This document shows positions 22,439-33,837 of a stretch of DNA of 64,000 nt, in pieces. Origin of the DNA: Cinclus cinclus (taxonomy: Eukaryota > Chordata > Aves > Passeriformes > Cinclidae); the NCBI RefSeq assembly GCF_963662255.1, contig NC_085046.1, forward strand, positions 53,972,570 to 54,036,569, read 5' to 3'. How positions within the stretch are numbered: position 1 is the stretch's first letter; each line of letters begins with the position of its first letter. Below the pieces are notes generated by a model. It saw only the letters and a program-made list of their open reading frames with translations, made no database searches and was not told the DNA's origin. The translations under genes were made by a program, and so were the position numbers.

Positions 22439-23488
22439 ATGGCCACGGAGACAGACTGGAACTGCCCCATCTGCCGTGACGGTCCCGGTGAAAAGGCTTC
22501 TGTAACACCGTGCGTCCACCAGTTCTGCCTGGGCTGCATTGTGCGCTGGGTCAAGACCAAGCCATTGTGCCCCCTGTGCAGGCAGCCTATCAAGAGTATC
22601 GTTTACTCTGTTCGGTCGGAGGAAGACTTTCTGGAGATAGCTCTCCCAAGCTCCTCAGACTCATGGGCTGCTGGTCACCAGGATGAGCAGGGGGCTGCGG
22701 AGCGCATGCCCAGCACCTATGTAGCTGGCTTCCCAGCTGAGCTCTGGGCTGGCATTTTCCAGGACTGCTCAGAAATCCTGGAGCCCCTGCTGCCCTGGCT
22801 GAACCAGGAGCTTTCGCAGCTGCTCAGGACCCACTGGTGGGAGGTGGCTCTGGCACAGAGTGTGGTCGTAGCCAATTTGTGCTACTATGGGCTGAGGCAG
22901 GAGGCCTTGGTCCAGGAGCTGCAAGCCCTCCTGCAGGAGCAGACGGTGGCATTTGTGCGCCGGCTCATTGACACTGCTGCTGACAGGTGCAGTGATGAGA
23001 TCCTGTGGCGGATGAACCTCCTGAACTCCCATGCTCAGGAGGAAGAGGAGCAGGAGCAGGAGCAGGAGGAAGAGGAGGAGGGTCCCAAAGGCATCACTGC
23101 CTCCCTCCAGGGGACTCTCACCCCCATGGTGGCCTCCTCCCACAGCCCTATGGTCTCCAATGTGGAAGCAGACACTGGAACATTGGAAGCCACGCTGCGT
23201 GAGGGGCCCAGCCGCTCTCCATCCATGCCCGTCCATGCAGAGCGGGAGCAGCCCCAGGACGAGCCTGGCGAGGCAGCAGCAGCAGCAGCAGCAGCAGGAG
23301 AAGGCCCCTCTGCCCAAGGCTGCAGCCGCAGCCCTCGTGCTCCTGGCCGGGACACGGACAGCGTGCCCAAGGAGCGCCGGCGCCCCACAAAGAGGAAGGC
23401 CTCTAGACCTCAGGACTCTCCCCAGCCCCCAAAAAGGCCATCCTGCCAGTGCAAGCCCAAGCCAAGGCCCCTTGATTGTAGGAAGTAG
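22439..23488 (+). CDS. Topors-like RING E3 ligase, copy 7 (349 aa)
   Basis: R190W in the last helix of the conserved region is private to this copy. Eight Ala codons lie at 23273-23296. The basic tail has Cys at both the Arg336 and Arg338 positions, slightly reducing its charge. The RING is intact and the frame is open. Confidence 0.85.
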   Translation: MATETDWNCPICRDGPGEKASVTPCVHQFCLGCIVRWVKTKPLCPLCRQPIKSIVYSVRSEEDFLEIALPSSSDSWAAGHQDEQGAAERMPSTYVAGFPAELWAGIFQDCSEILEPLLPWLNQELSQLLRTHWWEVALAQSVVVANLCYYGLRQEALVQELQALLQEQTVAFVRRLIDTAADRCSDEILWRMNLLNSHAQEEEEQEQEQEEEEEGPKGITASLQGTLTPMVASSHSPMVSNVEADTGTLEATLREGPSRSPSMPVHAEREQPQDEPGEAAAAAAAAGEGPSAQGCSRSPRAPGRDTDSVPKERRRPTKRKASRPQDSPQPPKRPSCQCKPKPRPLDCRK

Positions 23489-25743
23489 GAGTAGATGTAG
23501 GAGTAAAGAATCAATGTTAGGAGTTGGAAATTGTTTTTAGAAGTAGGAAATAAATGGTAGAGTTAGGAAATCAATTGTAGAAGTAGGAAATAAATTGTTG
23601 TTTCTCTGACACAGTCTCAGAGTGTGGCTTTCTCGGCCTTCTCCTGTTGCCTTTTCCCTCTGCCCTCAAATGCCAATGTGGGCGGCAACTGGGAGGGGAG
23701 GGGATAGGAACATTGTAGCCACAGGGGCCCAGAGGAGCCCTGGCAGGGGCCTGTGCCCAGTGCTACAGGAAGACAAGAAGCAGCCCCCAGGCAGGCCAAG
23801 CTTGGGACCCAGCCTGGGAGTCTGGAAAGCTTCCTGCTCTCAACTGCAGGGCAGGACAGGCCATGTTCATGGGGCATGAGCTGCAGGCAGCAAGCGAGCT
23901 AAAAGGGACAGAAGGAGCCCTCAGCTGGGGTCACAGTCAGTGCTGCAGAGGAAAGCAAAACTTCTCGGGATCCAGAGCCAATGTGGCCTGAGGGAAAGTT
24001 CCTTCTTGACCCCAGGGCTACTGATTGGCCGTGTTGAAAAGGGGCTCTGGAATGAAGGCAGCCAGTGGAAACACCGGTCGCCTTGGAGAACCACATGCCA
24101 TCCTGCCTGTTCAGCAGAGTCAGCTGCACAGGACAACCCAGGGTCTGCCAGGCCAAGTGCCAGTGGCACAATAGGTAGAGTCTGCAAGGATGCTCCAGGA
24201 AGTCCCTGATGCAAAGAGATGGAGAGATGCTTCGTTGGTGTGGCTAGCTTTTAGCTGTCAGAATAAACCAAAACTCTTGTAGGGATCTTCAGAAGATCCC
24301 GCCCTTCAAAATGACAATGGCCTGCACCGAGAGAGGGGCCGGCTTCCAGTTTGATGCCGCCCTGAGCACTGAAGGGGATGAGTGGAGGGAAAGAGCCAAG
24401 AGGAAGGATGGATTTGAACAAATCCACAGGATTCCTGCCAAGCCATTGAAGCCTAAGTGCAGATGTATCATTGGCCAAGGAAATGAGTGACTTGAGATGG
24501 CGACAAGTCAGATGTGTACAGGCGAGAAACGCAAGCCCTCTATTTAAGGAGGGTTCCGAACAATCAAGAGAGCTTTTGTCACGTGGATCACCGAGGGTTG
24601 TGTGTCTGTCTCCAGCCAGGACCGCGGTTACCGTTCTACTCAACGACAGCAGAGATTTTCTCCCCGTTTTGGACCGTTTTTGGTTTGCCCAAAAGGGTGC
24701 TTGATGCTTCTTTTTCAGTTCTCTCTCCATCGTCAACTTGATGTTTCAATGGGATGAGGAGAGCAACAGCAGGTTGCAAGGGTCACTGAGCTAAGGACCA
24801 CACCATCGTGCCCGTCAACAGCGATCCAATGGGGCTGTGGAGAAGAAAAGAAATGGGAATTGAAAAGCAACCTGGCAAGAAGTTGATGCGGAGACTGGCA
24901 GGAGATGTCAGCATGTGCTCGCCTGTCCGAGTGGCGCAGGCGAGCAGCACTGAGAATAGAGAAGAAGGGCTGTCATGTCACGGGATTTAAAGCAGCCAAG
25001 CCACGTGCCGGATGTACACCGAAGCCTCCCGTGCCAAAAGTGGGAAACTAGCAGGTAATGTGCTTCTAGAGGAGAAATGCTGGGACTGAGGTGGCCAAAT
25101 GATTATAAAATCCGAGGCAAGAAAGAGGGAATGATGGCATGGCCCACGTACCCCATGTTTTCTCTTGAGGCCGTGGACTTGCAGGGGCTAAAGGCCTGCT
25201 CTGGCAGATTTGGAAGGCAGTCAAGGCAGCCAGGCGAGAGCCGTGACATCAGCGTGACATCAGCGGCCCACAAACCGCATGGGTGGCAACCTCAGTGAGC
25301 AAAGCATTGTGACCTCACATCCCTCACTGCTTATGTTTGGGCACAGACAGAGCTGGGCTCAGACCGGCTCGCGCCTGGACTCCTGGCAAGCGTGCCTGCG
25401 AGGACTGGAAGGCCGCGAGGTCCTTGGGAGCTGCTGTGGGCAAGTCTGGGTTGTGATTCCCACGCCTTTGCCTGTTTCCTTAGCCATACGTGGTTGAGGA
25501 AGCCAAGCAGTGTGAGCGGTGCTTGCGGCGGCACAGGTGAGCGGTGCAGGAAAGGACTACGGGGTGGCCGTGGGCTGGGCGATGGTGTCTGGGGAGCTGT
25601 GAGTGTGTGGTGTCCTTCTTGAGGGGCCTGGGCGCTCCTTTGAGCCGCCCATCTCCCTGGGACAGCAAGTGACCTGTTTTGCAGCGTGTCACACCAGCAG
25701 GAGGGAGCAGCTGCTGTGCCCAGCTCTGCTGCAAGCCACAAGC
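23489..25743 (+). other. Spacer 7/8: 3' UTR of copy 7 and 5' exons of copy 8
   Basis: Length is 2255 bp. Poly(A) signals are at 23549-23554 and 23589-23594. Candidate exon 1 is 24975-25054, exon 2 is 25484-25536 and intron 2 is 25537-25684. It mixes variants: TTCTCTTGAGG (about 25160), as before copies 1 and 3, with exon 1 as before copy 6. Confidence 0.75.
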
Positions 25744-26576
25744 ATGGCCACGGAGACAGACTGGAACTGCCCCATCTGCCGTGACGGTCCCGGTGAAAAG
25801 GCTTCTGTAACACCGTGCGTCCACCAGTTCTGCCTGGGCTGCATTGTGCGCTGGGTCAAGACCAAGCCATTGTGCCCCCTGTGCAGGCAGCCTATCAAGA
25901 GCATCGTTTACTCTGTTCGGTCGGAGGAAGACTTTCTGGAGATAGCTCTCCCAAGCTCCTCAGACTCATGGGCTGCTGGTCACCAGGATGAGCAGGGGGC
26001 TGCGGAGCGCATGCCCAGCACCTATGTAGCTGGCTTCCCAGCTGAGCTCTGGGCTGGCATTTTCCAGGACTGCTCAGAAATCCTGGAGCCCCTGCTGCCC
26101 TGGCTGAACCAGGAGCTTTCGCAGCTGCTCAGGACCCACTGGTGGGAGGTGGCTCTGGCACAGAGTGTGGTCGTAGCCAATTTGTGCTACTATGGGCTGA
26201 GGCAGGAGGCCTTGGTCCAGGAGCTGCAAGCTCTCCTGCAGGAGCAGACGGTGGCATTTGTGCGCCGGCTCATTGACACTGCTGCTGACAGGTGCAGTGA
26301 TGAGATCCTGCGGCGGATGAACCTCCTGAACTCCCATGCTCAGGAGGAAGAGGAGCAGGAGCAGGAGCAGGAGGAAGAGGAGGAGGGTCCCAAAGGCATC
26401 ACTGCCTCCCTCCAGGGGACTCTCACCCCCATGGTGGCCTCCTCCCACAGCCCTATGGTCTCCAATGTGGAAGCAGACACTGGAACATTGGAAGCCACGC
26501 TGCGTGAGGGGCCCAGCCGCTCTCCATCCATGCCCGTCCATGCAGAGCGGGAGCAGCCCCAGGACGAGCCTGGCGA

Positions 26577-26642
<66 letters not shown>

Positions 26643-26829
26643 AGGCCCCTCTGCCCAAGGCTGCAGCCGCAGCCCTCGTGCTCCTGGCCGGGACACGGAC
26701 AGCGTGCCCAAGGAGCGCCGGCGCCCCACAAAGAGGAAGGCCTCTAGACCTCAGGACTCTCCCCAGCCCCCAAAAAGGCCGTCCCGCCAGTGCAAGCCCA
26801 AGCCAAGGCCCCTTGATTGTAGGAAGTAG
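25744..26829 (+). CDS. Topors-like RING E3 ligase, copy 8 (361 aa; longest)
   Basis: It matches copy 6 except for the Ala run, which is the longest in the array: 20 uninterrupted GCA codons (26578-26637). The RING, helical region and tail are intact. Last copy of the left subfamily (Ser-Pro-Arg tail). Confidence 0.85.
26578..26637 (+). repeat. (GCA)20 trinucleotide run encoding poly-Ala in copy 8
   Basis: Sixty bases of perfect GCA repeat, the longest in the window. Homologous runs are 8-18 codons in the other copies; some are interrupted by GCC (copies 0, 2, 13, 15, 16), begin with GCG (10, 11, 12, 14, 17, 19) or contain ACA (19). The longest runs (copies 3, 6, 8) are pure, as expected for replication slippage. 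Confidence 0.95.
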
Positions 26830-29084
26830 GAGTAGGTGTAGGAGTAAAGAATCAATGTTAGGAGTTGGAAATTGTTTTTAGAAGTAGGAAATAAATGGTA
26901 GAGTTAGGAAATCAATTGTAGAAGTAGGAAATAAATTGTTGTTTCTCTGACACAGTCTCAGAGTGTGGCTTTCTCGGCCTTCTCGTGTTGCCTTTTCCCT
27001 CTGCCCTCAAATGCCAATGTGGGCGGCAACTGGGAGGGGAGGGGATAGGAACATTGTAGCCACAGGGGCCCAGAGGAGCCCTGGCAGGGGCCTGTGCCCA
27101 GTGCTACAGGAAGACAAGAAGCAGCCCCCAGGCAGGCCAAGCTTGGGACCCAGCCTGGGAGTCTGGAAAGCTTCCTGCTCTCAACTGCAGGGCAGGACAG
27201 GCCATCTTCATGGGGCATGAGCTGCAGGCAGCAAGCGAGCTAAAAGGGACAGAAGGAGCCCTCAGCTGGGGTCACAGTCAGTGCTGCAGAGGAAAGCAAA
27301 ACTTCTCGGGATCCAGAGCCAATGTGGCCTGAGGGAAAGTTCCTTCTTGACCCCAGGGCTACTGATTGGCCGTGTTGAAAAGGGGCTCTGGAATGAAGGC
27401 AGCCAGTGGAAACACCGGTCGCCTTGGAGAACCACATGCCATCCTGCCTGTTCAGCAGAGTCAGCTGCACAGGACAACCCAGGGTCTGCCAGGCCAAGTG
27501 CCAGTGGCACAATAGGTAGAGTCTGCAAGGATGCTCCAGGAAGTCCCTGATGCAAAGAGATGGAGAGATGCTTCGTTGGTGTGGCTAGCTTTTAGCTGTC
27601 AGAATAAACCAAAACTCTTGTAGGGATCTTCAGAAGATCCCGCCCTTCAAAATGACAATGGCCTGCACCGAGAGAGGGGCCGGCTTCCAGTTTGATGCCG
27701 CCCTGAGCACTGAAGGGGATGAGTGGAGGGAAAGAGCCAAGAGGAAGGATGGATTTGAACAAATCCACAGGATTCCTGCCAAGCCATTGAAGCCTAAGTG
27801 CAGATGTATCATTGGCCAAGGAAATGAGTGACTTGAGATGGCGACAAGTCAGATGTGTACAGGCGAGAAACGCAAGCCCTCTATTTAAGGAGGGTTCCGA
27901 ACAATCAAGAGAGCTTTTGTCACGTGGATCACCGAGGGTTGTGTGTCTGTCTCCAGCCAGGACCGCGGTTACCGTTCTACTCAACGACAGCAGAGATTTT
28001 CTCCCCGTTTTGGACCGTTTTTGGTTTGCCCAAAAGGGTGCTTGATGCTTCTTTTTCAGTTCTCTCTCCATCGTCAACTTGATGTTTCAATGGGATGAGG
28101 AGAGCAACAGCAGGTTGCAAGGGTCACTGAGCTAAGGACCACACCATCGTGCCCGTCAACAGCGATCCAATGGGGCTGTGGAGAAGAAAAGAAATGGGAA
28201 TTGAAAAGCAACCTGGCAAGAAGTTGATGCGGAGACTGGCAGGAGATGTCAGCATGTGCTCGCCTGTCCGAGTGGCGCAGGCGAGCAGCACTGAGAATAG
28301 AGAAGAAGGGCTGTCATGTCACGGGATTTAAAGCAGCCAAGCCACGTGCCTGATGTACACAGAAGCCTCCCGTGCCAAAAGTGGGCAACTAGCAGGTAAT
28401 GTGCTTCTAGAGGAGAAATGCTGGGACTGAGGTGGCCAAATGATTATAAAATCCGAGGCAAGAAAGAGGGAATGATGGCATGGCCCACGTACCCCATGTT
28501 TTCTCCTGAGGCCGTGGACTTGCAGGGGCTAAAGGCCCGCTCTGGCAGATTTGGAAGGCAGTCAAGGCAGCCAGGCGAGAGCAGTGACATCAGCGTGACA
28601 TCAGCGGCCCACAAACCGCATGGGTGGCAACCTCAGTGAGCAAAGCATTGTGACCTCACATCCCTCACTGCTTATGTTTGGGCACAGACAGAGCTGGGCT
28701 CAGACCGGCTCGCGCCTGGACTCCTGGCAAGCGTGCCTGCGAGGACTGGAAGCCCGCGAGGTCCTTGGGAGCTGCTGTGGGCAAGTCTGGGTTGTGATTC
28801 CCACGCCTTTGCCTGTTTCCTTAGCCATACGTGGTTGAGGAAGCCAAGCAGTGTGAGCGGTGCTTGCGGCGGCACAGGTGAGCGGTGCAGGAAAGGACTA
28901 CGGGGTGGCCGTGGGCTGGGCGATGGTGTCTGGGGAGCTGTGAGTGTGTGGTGTCCTTCTTGAGGGGCCTGGGCGCTCCTTTGAGCCGCCCATCTCCCTG
29001 GGACAGCAAGTGACCTGTTTTGCAGCGTGTCACACCAGCAGGAGGGAGCAGCTGCTGTGCCCAGCTCTGCTGCAAGCCACAAGC
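26830..29084 (+). other. Spacer 8/9: 3' UTR of copy 8 and 5' exons of copy 9
   Basis: Length is 2255 bp. Poly(A) signals are at 26890-26895 and 26930-26935. Candidate exon 1 is 28316-28395, exon 2 is 28825-28877 and intron 2 is 28878-29025. Splice sites are intact, so copy 9 may still be transcribed despite its nonsense codon. Confidence 0.75.
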
Positions 29085-29911
29085 ATGGCCACGGAGACAG
29101 ACTGGAACTGCCCCATCTGCCGTGACGGTCCCGGTGAAAAGGCTTCTGTAACACCGTGCGTCCACCAGTTCTGCCTGGGCTGCATTGTGCGCTGGGTCAA
29201 GACCAAGCCATTGTGCCCCCTGTGCAGGCAGCCTATCAAGAGCATCGTTTACTCTGTTCGGTCGGAGGAAGACTTTCTGGAGATAGCTCTCCCAAGCTCC
29301 TCAGACTCATGGGCTGCTGGTCACCAGGATGAGCAGGGGGCTGCGGAGCGCATGCCCAGCACCTATGTAGCTGGCTTCCCAGCTGAGCTCTGGGCTGGCA
29401 TTTTCCAGGACTGCTCAGAAATCCTGGAGCCCCTGCTGCCCTGGCTTAACCAGGAGTTTTCGCAGCTGCTCAGGACCCACTGGTGGGAGGTGGCTCTGGC
29501 ACAGAGTGTGGTCGTAGCCCATTTGTGCTACTATGGGCTGAGGCAGGAGGCCTTGGTCTAGGAGCTGCAAGCCCTGCTGCAGGAGCAGACGGTGGCATTT
29601 GTGCGCCGGCTCATTGACACTGCTGCTGACAGGTGCAGTGATGAGATCCTGCGGTGGATGAACCTCCTGAACTCCCATGCTCAGGAGGAAGAGGAGCAGG
29701 AGCAGGAGGAAGAGGAGGAGGGTCCCAAAGGCATCACTGCCTCCCTCCAGGGGACTCTCACCCCCATGGTGGCCTCCTCCCACAGCCCTATGGTCTCCAA
29801 TGTGGAAGCAGACACTGGAACATTGGAAGCCACGCTGCGTGAGGGGCCCAGCCGCTCTCCATCCATGCCCGTCCATGCAGAGCGGGAGCAGCCCCAGGAT
29901 GAGCCTGGCGA

Positions 29912-29956
<45 letters not shown>

Positions 29957-30143
29957 AGGCCCCTCTGCCCAAGGCTGCAGCCGCAGCCGTCGTGCTCCTG
30001 GCCGGGACACGGACAGCGTGCCCAAGGAGCGCCGGCGCCCCACAAAGAGGAAGGCCTCTAGACCTCAGGACTCTCCCCAGCCCCCAAAAAGGCTGTCCCG
30101 CCAGTGCAAGCCCAAGCCAAGGCCCCTTGATTGTAGGAAGTAG
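29085..30143 (+). pseudogene. Topors-like copy 9, nonsense mutation at codon 159
   Basis: Codon 159, CAG (Gln) in all other complete copies, is TAG at 29559-29561. The product would be 158 residues: the RING and about half of the helical region, without the acidic stretch, poly-Ala or NLS. The frame is otherwise open to the normal stop at 30143. Additional private changes, L125F, N146H and R191W, hit conserved positions and suggest relaxed constraint. The Ala run is 13 codons (29913-29951). It is the first copy with the right-subfamily Ser-Arg-Arg tail and the 6-bp Glu-Gln deletion. A stable truncated RING protein cannot be excluded. Confidence 0.85.
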
Positions 30144-32778
30144 GAGTAGGTGTAGGAGTAAAGAATCAATGTTAGGAGTTGGAAATTGTTTTTAGAAGTA
30201 GGAAATAAATGGTAGAGTTAGGAAATCAATTGTAGAAGTAGGAAATAAATTGTTGTTTCTCTGACACAGTCTGAGAGTGTGGCTTTCTCAGCCTTCTCCT
30301 GTTGCCTTTTCCCTCTGCCCTCAAATGCCAATGTGGGCGGCAACTGGGAGGGGAGGGGATAGGAACATTGTAGCCACAGGGGCCCAGAGGAGCCCTGGCA
30401 GGGGCCTGTGCCCAGTGCTACAGGAAGACAAGAAGCAGCCCCCAGGCCAAGCTTGGGACCCAGCCTGGGAGTCTGGAAAGCTTCCTGCTCTCAACTGCAG
30501 GGCAGGACAGGCCATCTTCATGGGGCATGAGCTGCAGGCAGCAAGCGAGCTAAAAGGGACAGAAGGAGCCCTCAGCTGGGGTCACAGTCAGTGCTGCAGA
30601 GGAAAGCAAAACTTCTCGGGATCCAGAGCCAATGTGGCCTGAGGGAAAGTTCCTTCTTGACCCCAGGGCTACTGATTTACCGTGTTGAAAAGGGGCTCTG
30701 GAATGAAGGCAGCCAGTGGAAACACCGGTCGCCTTGGAGAACCACATGCCATCCTGCCTGTTCAGCAGAGTCAGCTGCACAGGACAGCCCAGGGTCTGCC
30801 AGGCCAAGTGCCAGTGGCACAATAGGTAGAGTCTGCAAGGATGCTCCAGGAAGTCCCTGATGCACAGAGATGGAGACAAACTTCGTTGGTGTGGCTAGCT
30901 TTTAGCTGTCAGAATAAACCAAAACTCTTGTAGGGATCTTCAGAAGATCCCGCCCTTCAAAATGACAATGGCCTGCACCGAGAGAGGGGCCGGCTTCCAG
31001 TTTGATGCCGCCCTGAGCACTGAAGGGGATGAGTGGAGGGAAAGAGCCAAGAGGAAGGATGGATTTGAACAAATCCACAGGATTCCTGCCAAGCCATTGA
31101 AGCCTAAGTGCAGATGTATCCTTGGCCAAGGAAATGAGTGACTTGAGATGGCAACAAGTCAGATGTGTACAGGCGAGAAACGCAAGCCCTCTATTTAAGG
31201 TGGGTTCCGAACAATCAAGAGAGCTTTTGTCACGTGGATCACCGAGGGTTGTGTGTCTGTCTCCAGCCAGGACCGCGGTTACCGTTCCACTCAACGACAG
31301 CAGAGATTTTCTCCCCGTTTTGGACCGTTTTTGGTTTGCCCAAAAGGGTGCTTGATGCTTCTTTTTCAGTTCTCTCTCCATCGTCAACTTGATGTTTCAA
31401 TGGGATGAGGAGAGCAACAGTGGGTTGCAAGGGTCACTGAGCTAAGGACCACACCATCGTGCCCGTCAACAGCGATCCAATGGGGCTGTGGAGAAGAAAA
31501 GAAATGGGAATTGAAAAGCAACCTGGCAAGAAGTTGATGCGGAGACTGGCAGGAGATGTCAGCATGTGCTCGCCTGTCCGAGTGGCGCAGGCGAGCAGCA
31601 CTGAGAATAGAGAAGAAGGGCTGTCATGTCACGGGATTTAAAGCAGCCAAGCCACGTGCCTGATGTACACAGAAGCCTCCCGTGCCAAAAGTGGGCAACT
31701 NNNNNNNNNNNNNNNNNNNNNNNNNNNNNNNNNNNNNNNNNNNNNNNNNNNNNNNNNNNNNNNNNNNNNNNNNNNNNNNNNNNNNNNNNNNNNNNNNNNN
31801 NNNNNNNNNNNNNNNNNNNNNNNNNNNNNNNNNNNNNNNNNNNNNNNNNNNNNNNNNNNNNNNNNNNNNNNNNNNNNNNNNNNNNNNNNNNNNNNNNNNN
31901 AGCAACCTGGCAAGAAGTTGATGCGGAGACTGGCAGGAGATGTCAGCATGTGCTCGCCTGTCCGAGTGGCGCAGGCGAGCAGCACTGAGAATAGAGAAGA
32001 AGGGCTGTCATGTCACGGGATTTAAAGCAGCCAAGCCACGTGCCTGATGTACACAGAAGCCTCCCGTGCCAAAAGTGGGAAACTAGCAGGTAATGTGCTT
32101 CTAGAGGAGAAATGCTGGGACTGAGGTGGCCAAATGATTATAAAATCTGAGGCAAGAAATAGGGAATGATGGCATGGCCCACGTACCCCATGTTTTCTCC
32201 TGAGGCCGTGTACTTGCAGGGGCTAAAGGCCCGCTCTGGCAGATTTGGAAGGCAGTCAAGGCAGCCAGGCGAGAGCAGTGACATCAGCGTGACATCAGCG
32301 GCCCACAAACCGCATGGGTGGCAACCTCAGTGAGCAAAGCATTGTGACCTCACATCCCTCACTGCTTATGTTTGGGCACAGACAGAGCTGGGCTCAGACC
32401 GGCTCGCGCCTGGACTCCTGGCAAGCGTGCCTGCGAGGACTGGAAGCCCGCGAGGTCCTTGGGAGCTGCTGTGGGCAAGTCTGGGTTGTGATTCCCACGC
32501 CTTTGCCTGTTTCCTTAGCCATACGTGGTTGAGGAAGCCAAGCAGTGTGAGCGGTGCTTGCGGCGGCACAGGTGAGCGGTGCAGGAAAGGACTACGGGGT
32601 GGCCGTGGGCTGGGCGATGGTGTCTGGGGAGCTGTGAGTGTGTGGTGTCCTTCTTGAGGGGCCTGGGCGCTCCTTTGAGCCGCCCATCTCCCTGGGACAG
32701 CAAGTGACCTGTTTTGCAGCGTGTCACACCAGCAGGAGGGAGCAGCTGCTGTGCCCAGCTCTGCTGCAAGCCACAAGC
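30144..32778 (+). other. Spacer 9/10 with assembly gap; 5' exons of copy 10
   Basis: It spans 2635 bp, which is 2251 plus 200 N and a 184-bp duplicated flank. Poly(A) signals are at 30204-30209 and 30244-30249. Candidate exon 1 appears twice: 31626-31700 (cut by the gap) and 32010-32089. Exon 2 is 32519-32571 and intron 2 is 32572-32719. The inverted CCAAT site is mutated (30672-30681), and GACAAACTTC replaces GAGATGCTTC near 30876. Confidence 0.75.
31701..31900. other. Assembly gap of exactly 200 N
   Basis: A round-number N run marks a gap of probably unknown size. Sequence after it (31901-32084) repeats the sequence just before it (31517-31700) with one mismatch seen (GGGCAACT against GGGAAACT), so the contig ends lie in equivalent positions of the repeat unit. 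Any whole number of missing units could fit. Confidence 0.97.
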
Positions 32779-33608
32779 ATGGCCACGGAGACAGACTGGA
32801 ACTGCCCCATCTGCCGTGACGGTCCCGGTGAAAAGGCTTCTGTAACACCGTGCGTCCACCAGTTCTGCCTGGGCTGCATTGTGCGCTGGGTCAAGACCAA
32901 GCCATTGTGCCCCCTGTGCAGGCAGCCTATCAAGAGCATCGTTTACTCTGTTCGGTCGGAGGAAGACTTTCTGGAGATAGCTCTCCCAAGCTCCTCAGAC
33001 TCATGGGCTGCTGGTCACCAGGATGAGCAGGGGGCTGCGGAGCGCATGCCCAGCACCTATGTAGCTGGCTTCCCAGCTGAGCTCTGGGCTGGCATTTTCC
33101 AGGACTGCTCAGAAATCCTGGAGCCCCTGCTGCCCTGGCTGAACCAGGAGCTTTCGCAGCTGCTCAGGACCCACTGGTGGGAGGTGGCTCTGGCACAGAG
33201 TGTGGTCGTAGCCAATTTGTGCTACTATGGGCTGAGGCAGGAGGCCTTGGTCCAGGAGCTGCAAGGCCTGCTGCAGGAGCAGACGGTGGCATTTGTGCGC
33301 CGGCTCATTGACACTGCTGCTGACAGGTGCAGTGATGAGATCCTGCGGCGGATGAACCTCCTGAACTCCCATGCTCAGGAGGAAGAGGAGCAGGAGCAGG
33401 AGGAAGAGGAGGAGGGTCCCAAAGGCATCACTGCCTCCCTCCAGGGGACTCTCACCCCCATGGTGGCCTCCTCCCACAGCCCTATGGTCTCCAATGTGGA
33501 AGCAGACAGTGGAACATTGGAAGCCACGCTGCGTGAGGGGCCCAGCCGCTCTCCATCCATGCCCGTCCATGCAGAGCGGGAGCAGCCCCAGGACGAGCCT
33601 GGCGAGGC

Positions 33609-33650
<42 letters not shown>

Positions 33651-33837
33651 AGGCCCCTCTGCCCAAGGCTGCAGCCGCAGCCGTCGTGCTCCTGGCCGGG
33701 ACACGGACAGCGTGCCCAAGGAGCGCCGGCGCCCCACAAAGAGGAAGGCCTCTAGACCTCAGGACTCTCCCCAGCCCCCAAAAAGGCCGTCCCGCCAGCG
33801 CAAGCCCAAGCCAAGGCCCCTTGATTGTAGGAAGTAG
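32779..33837 (+). CDS. Topors-like RING E3 ligase, copy 10 (352 aa)
   Basis: Right-subfamily protein: A163G, the Glu-Gln pair deleted from the acidic stretch, and Ser-Arg-Arg in the tail. Thr-to-Ser in the linker (Asp-Ser-Gly) is shared only with copy 11. The 13-codon Ala run (33607-33645) starts with GCG. The encoded protein is identical to copy 11. Confidence 0.85.

Noticed and set aside
31624..32025. ORFs running through the gap
   Set aside because: They consist mainly of unknown residues translated from N.
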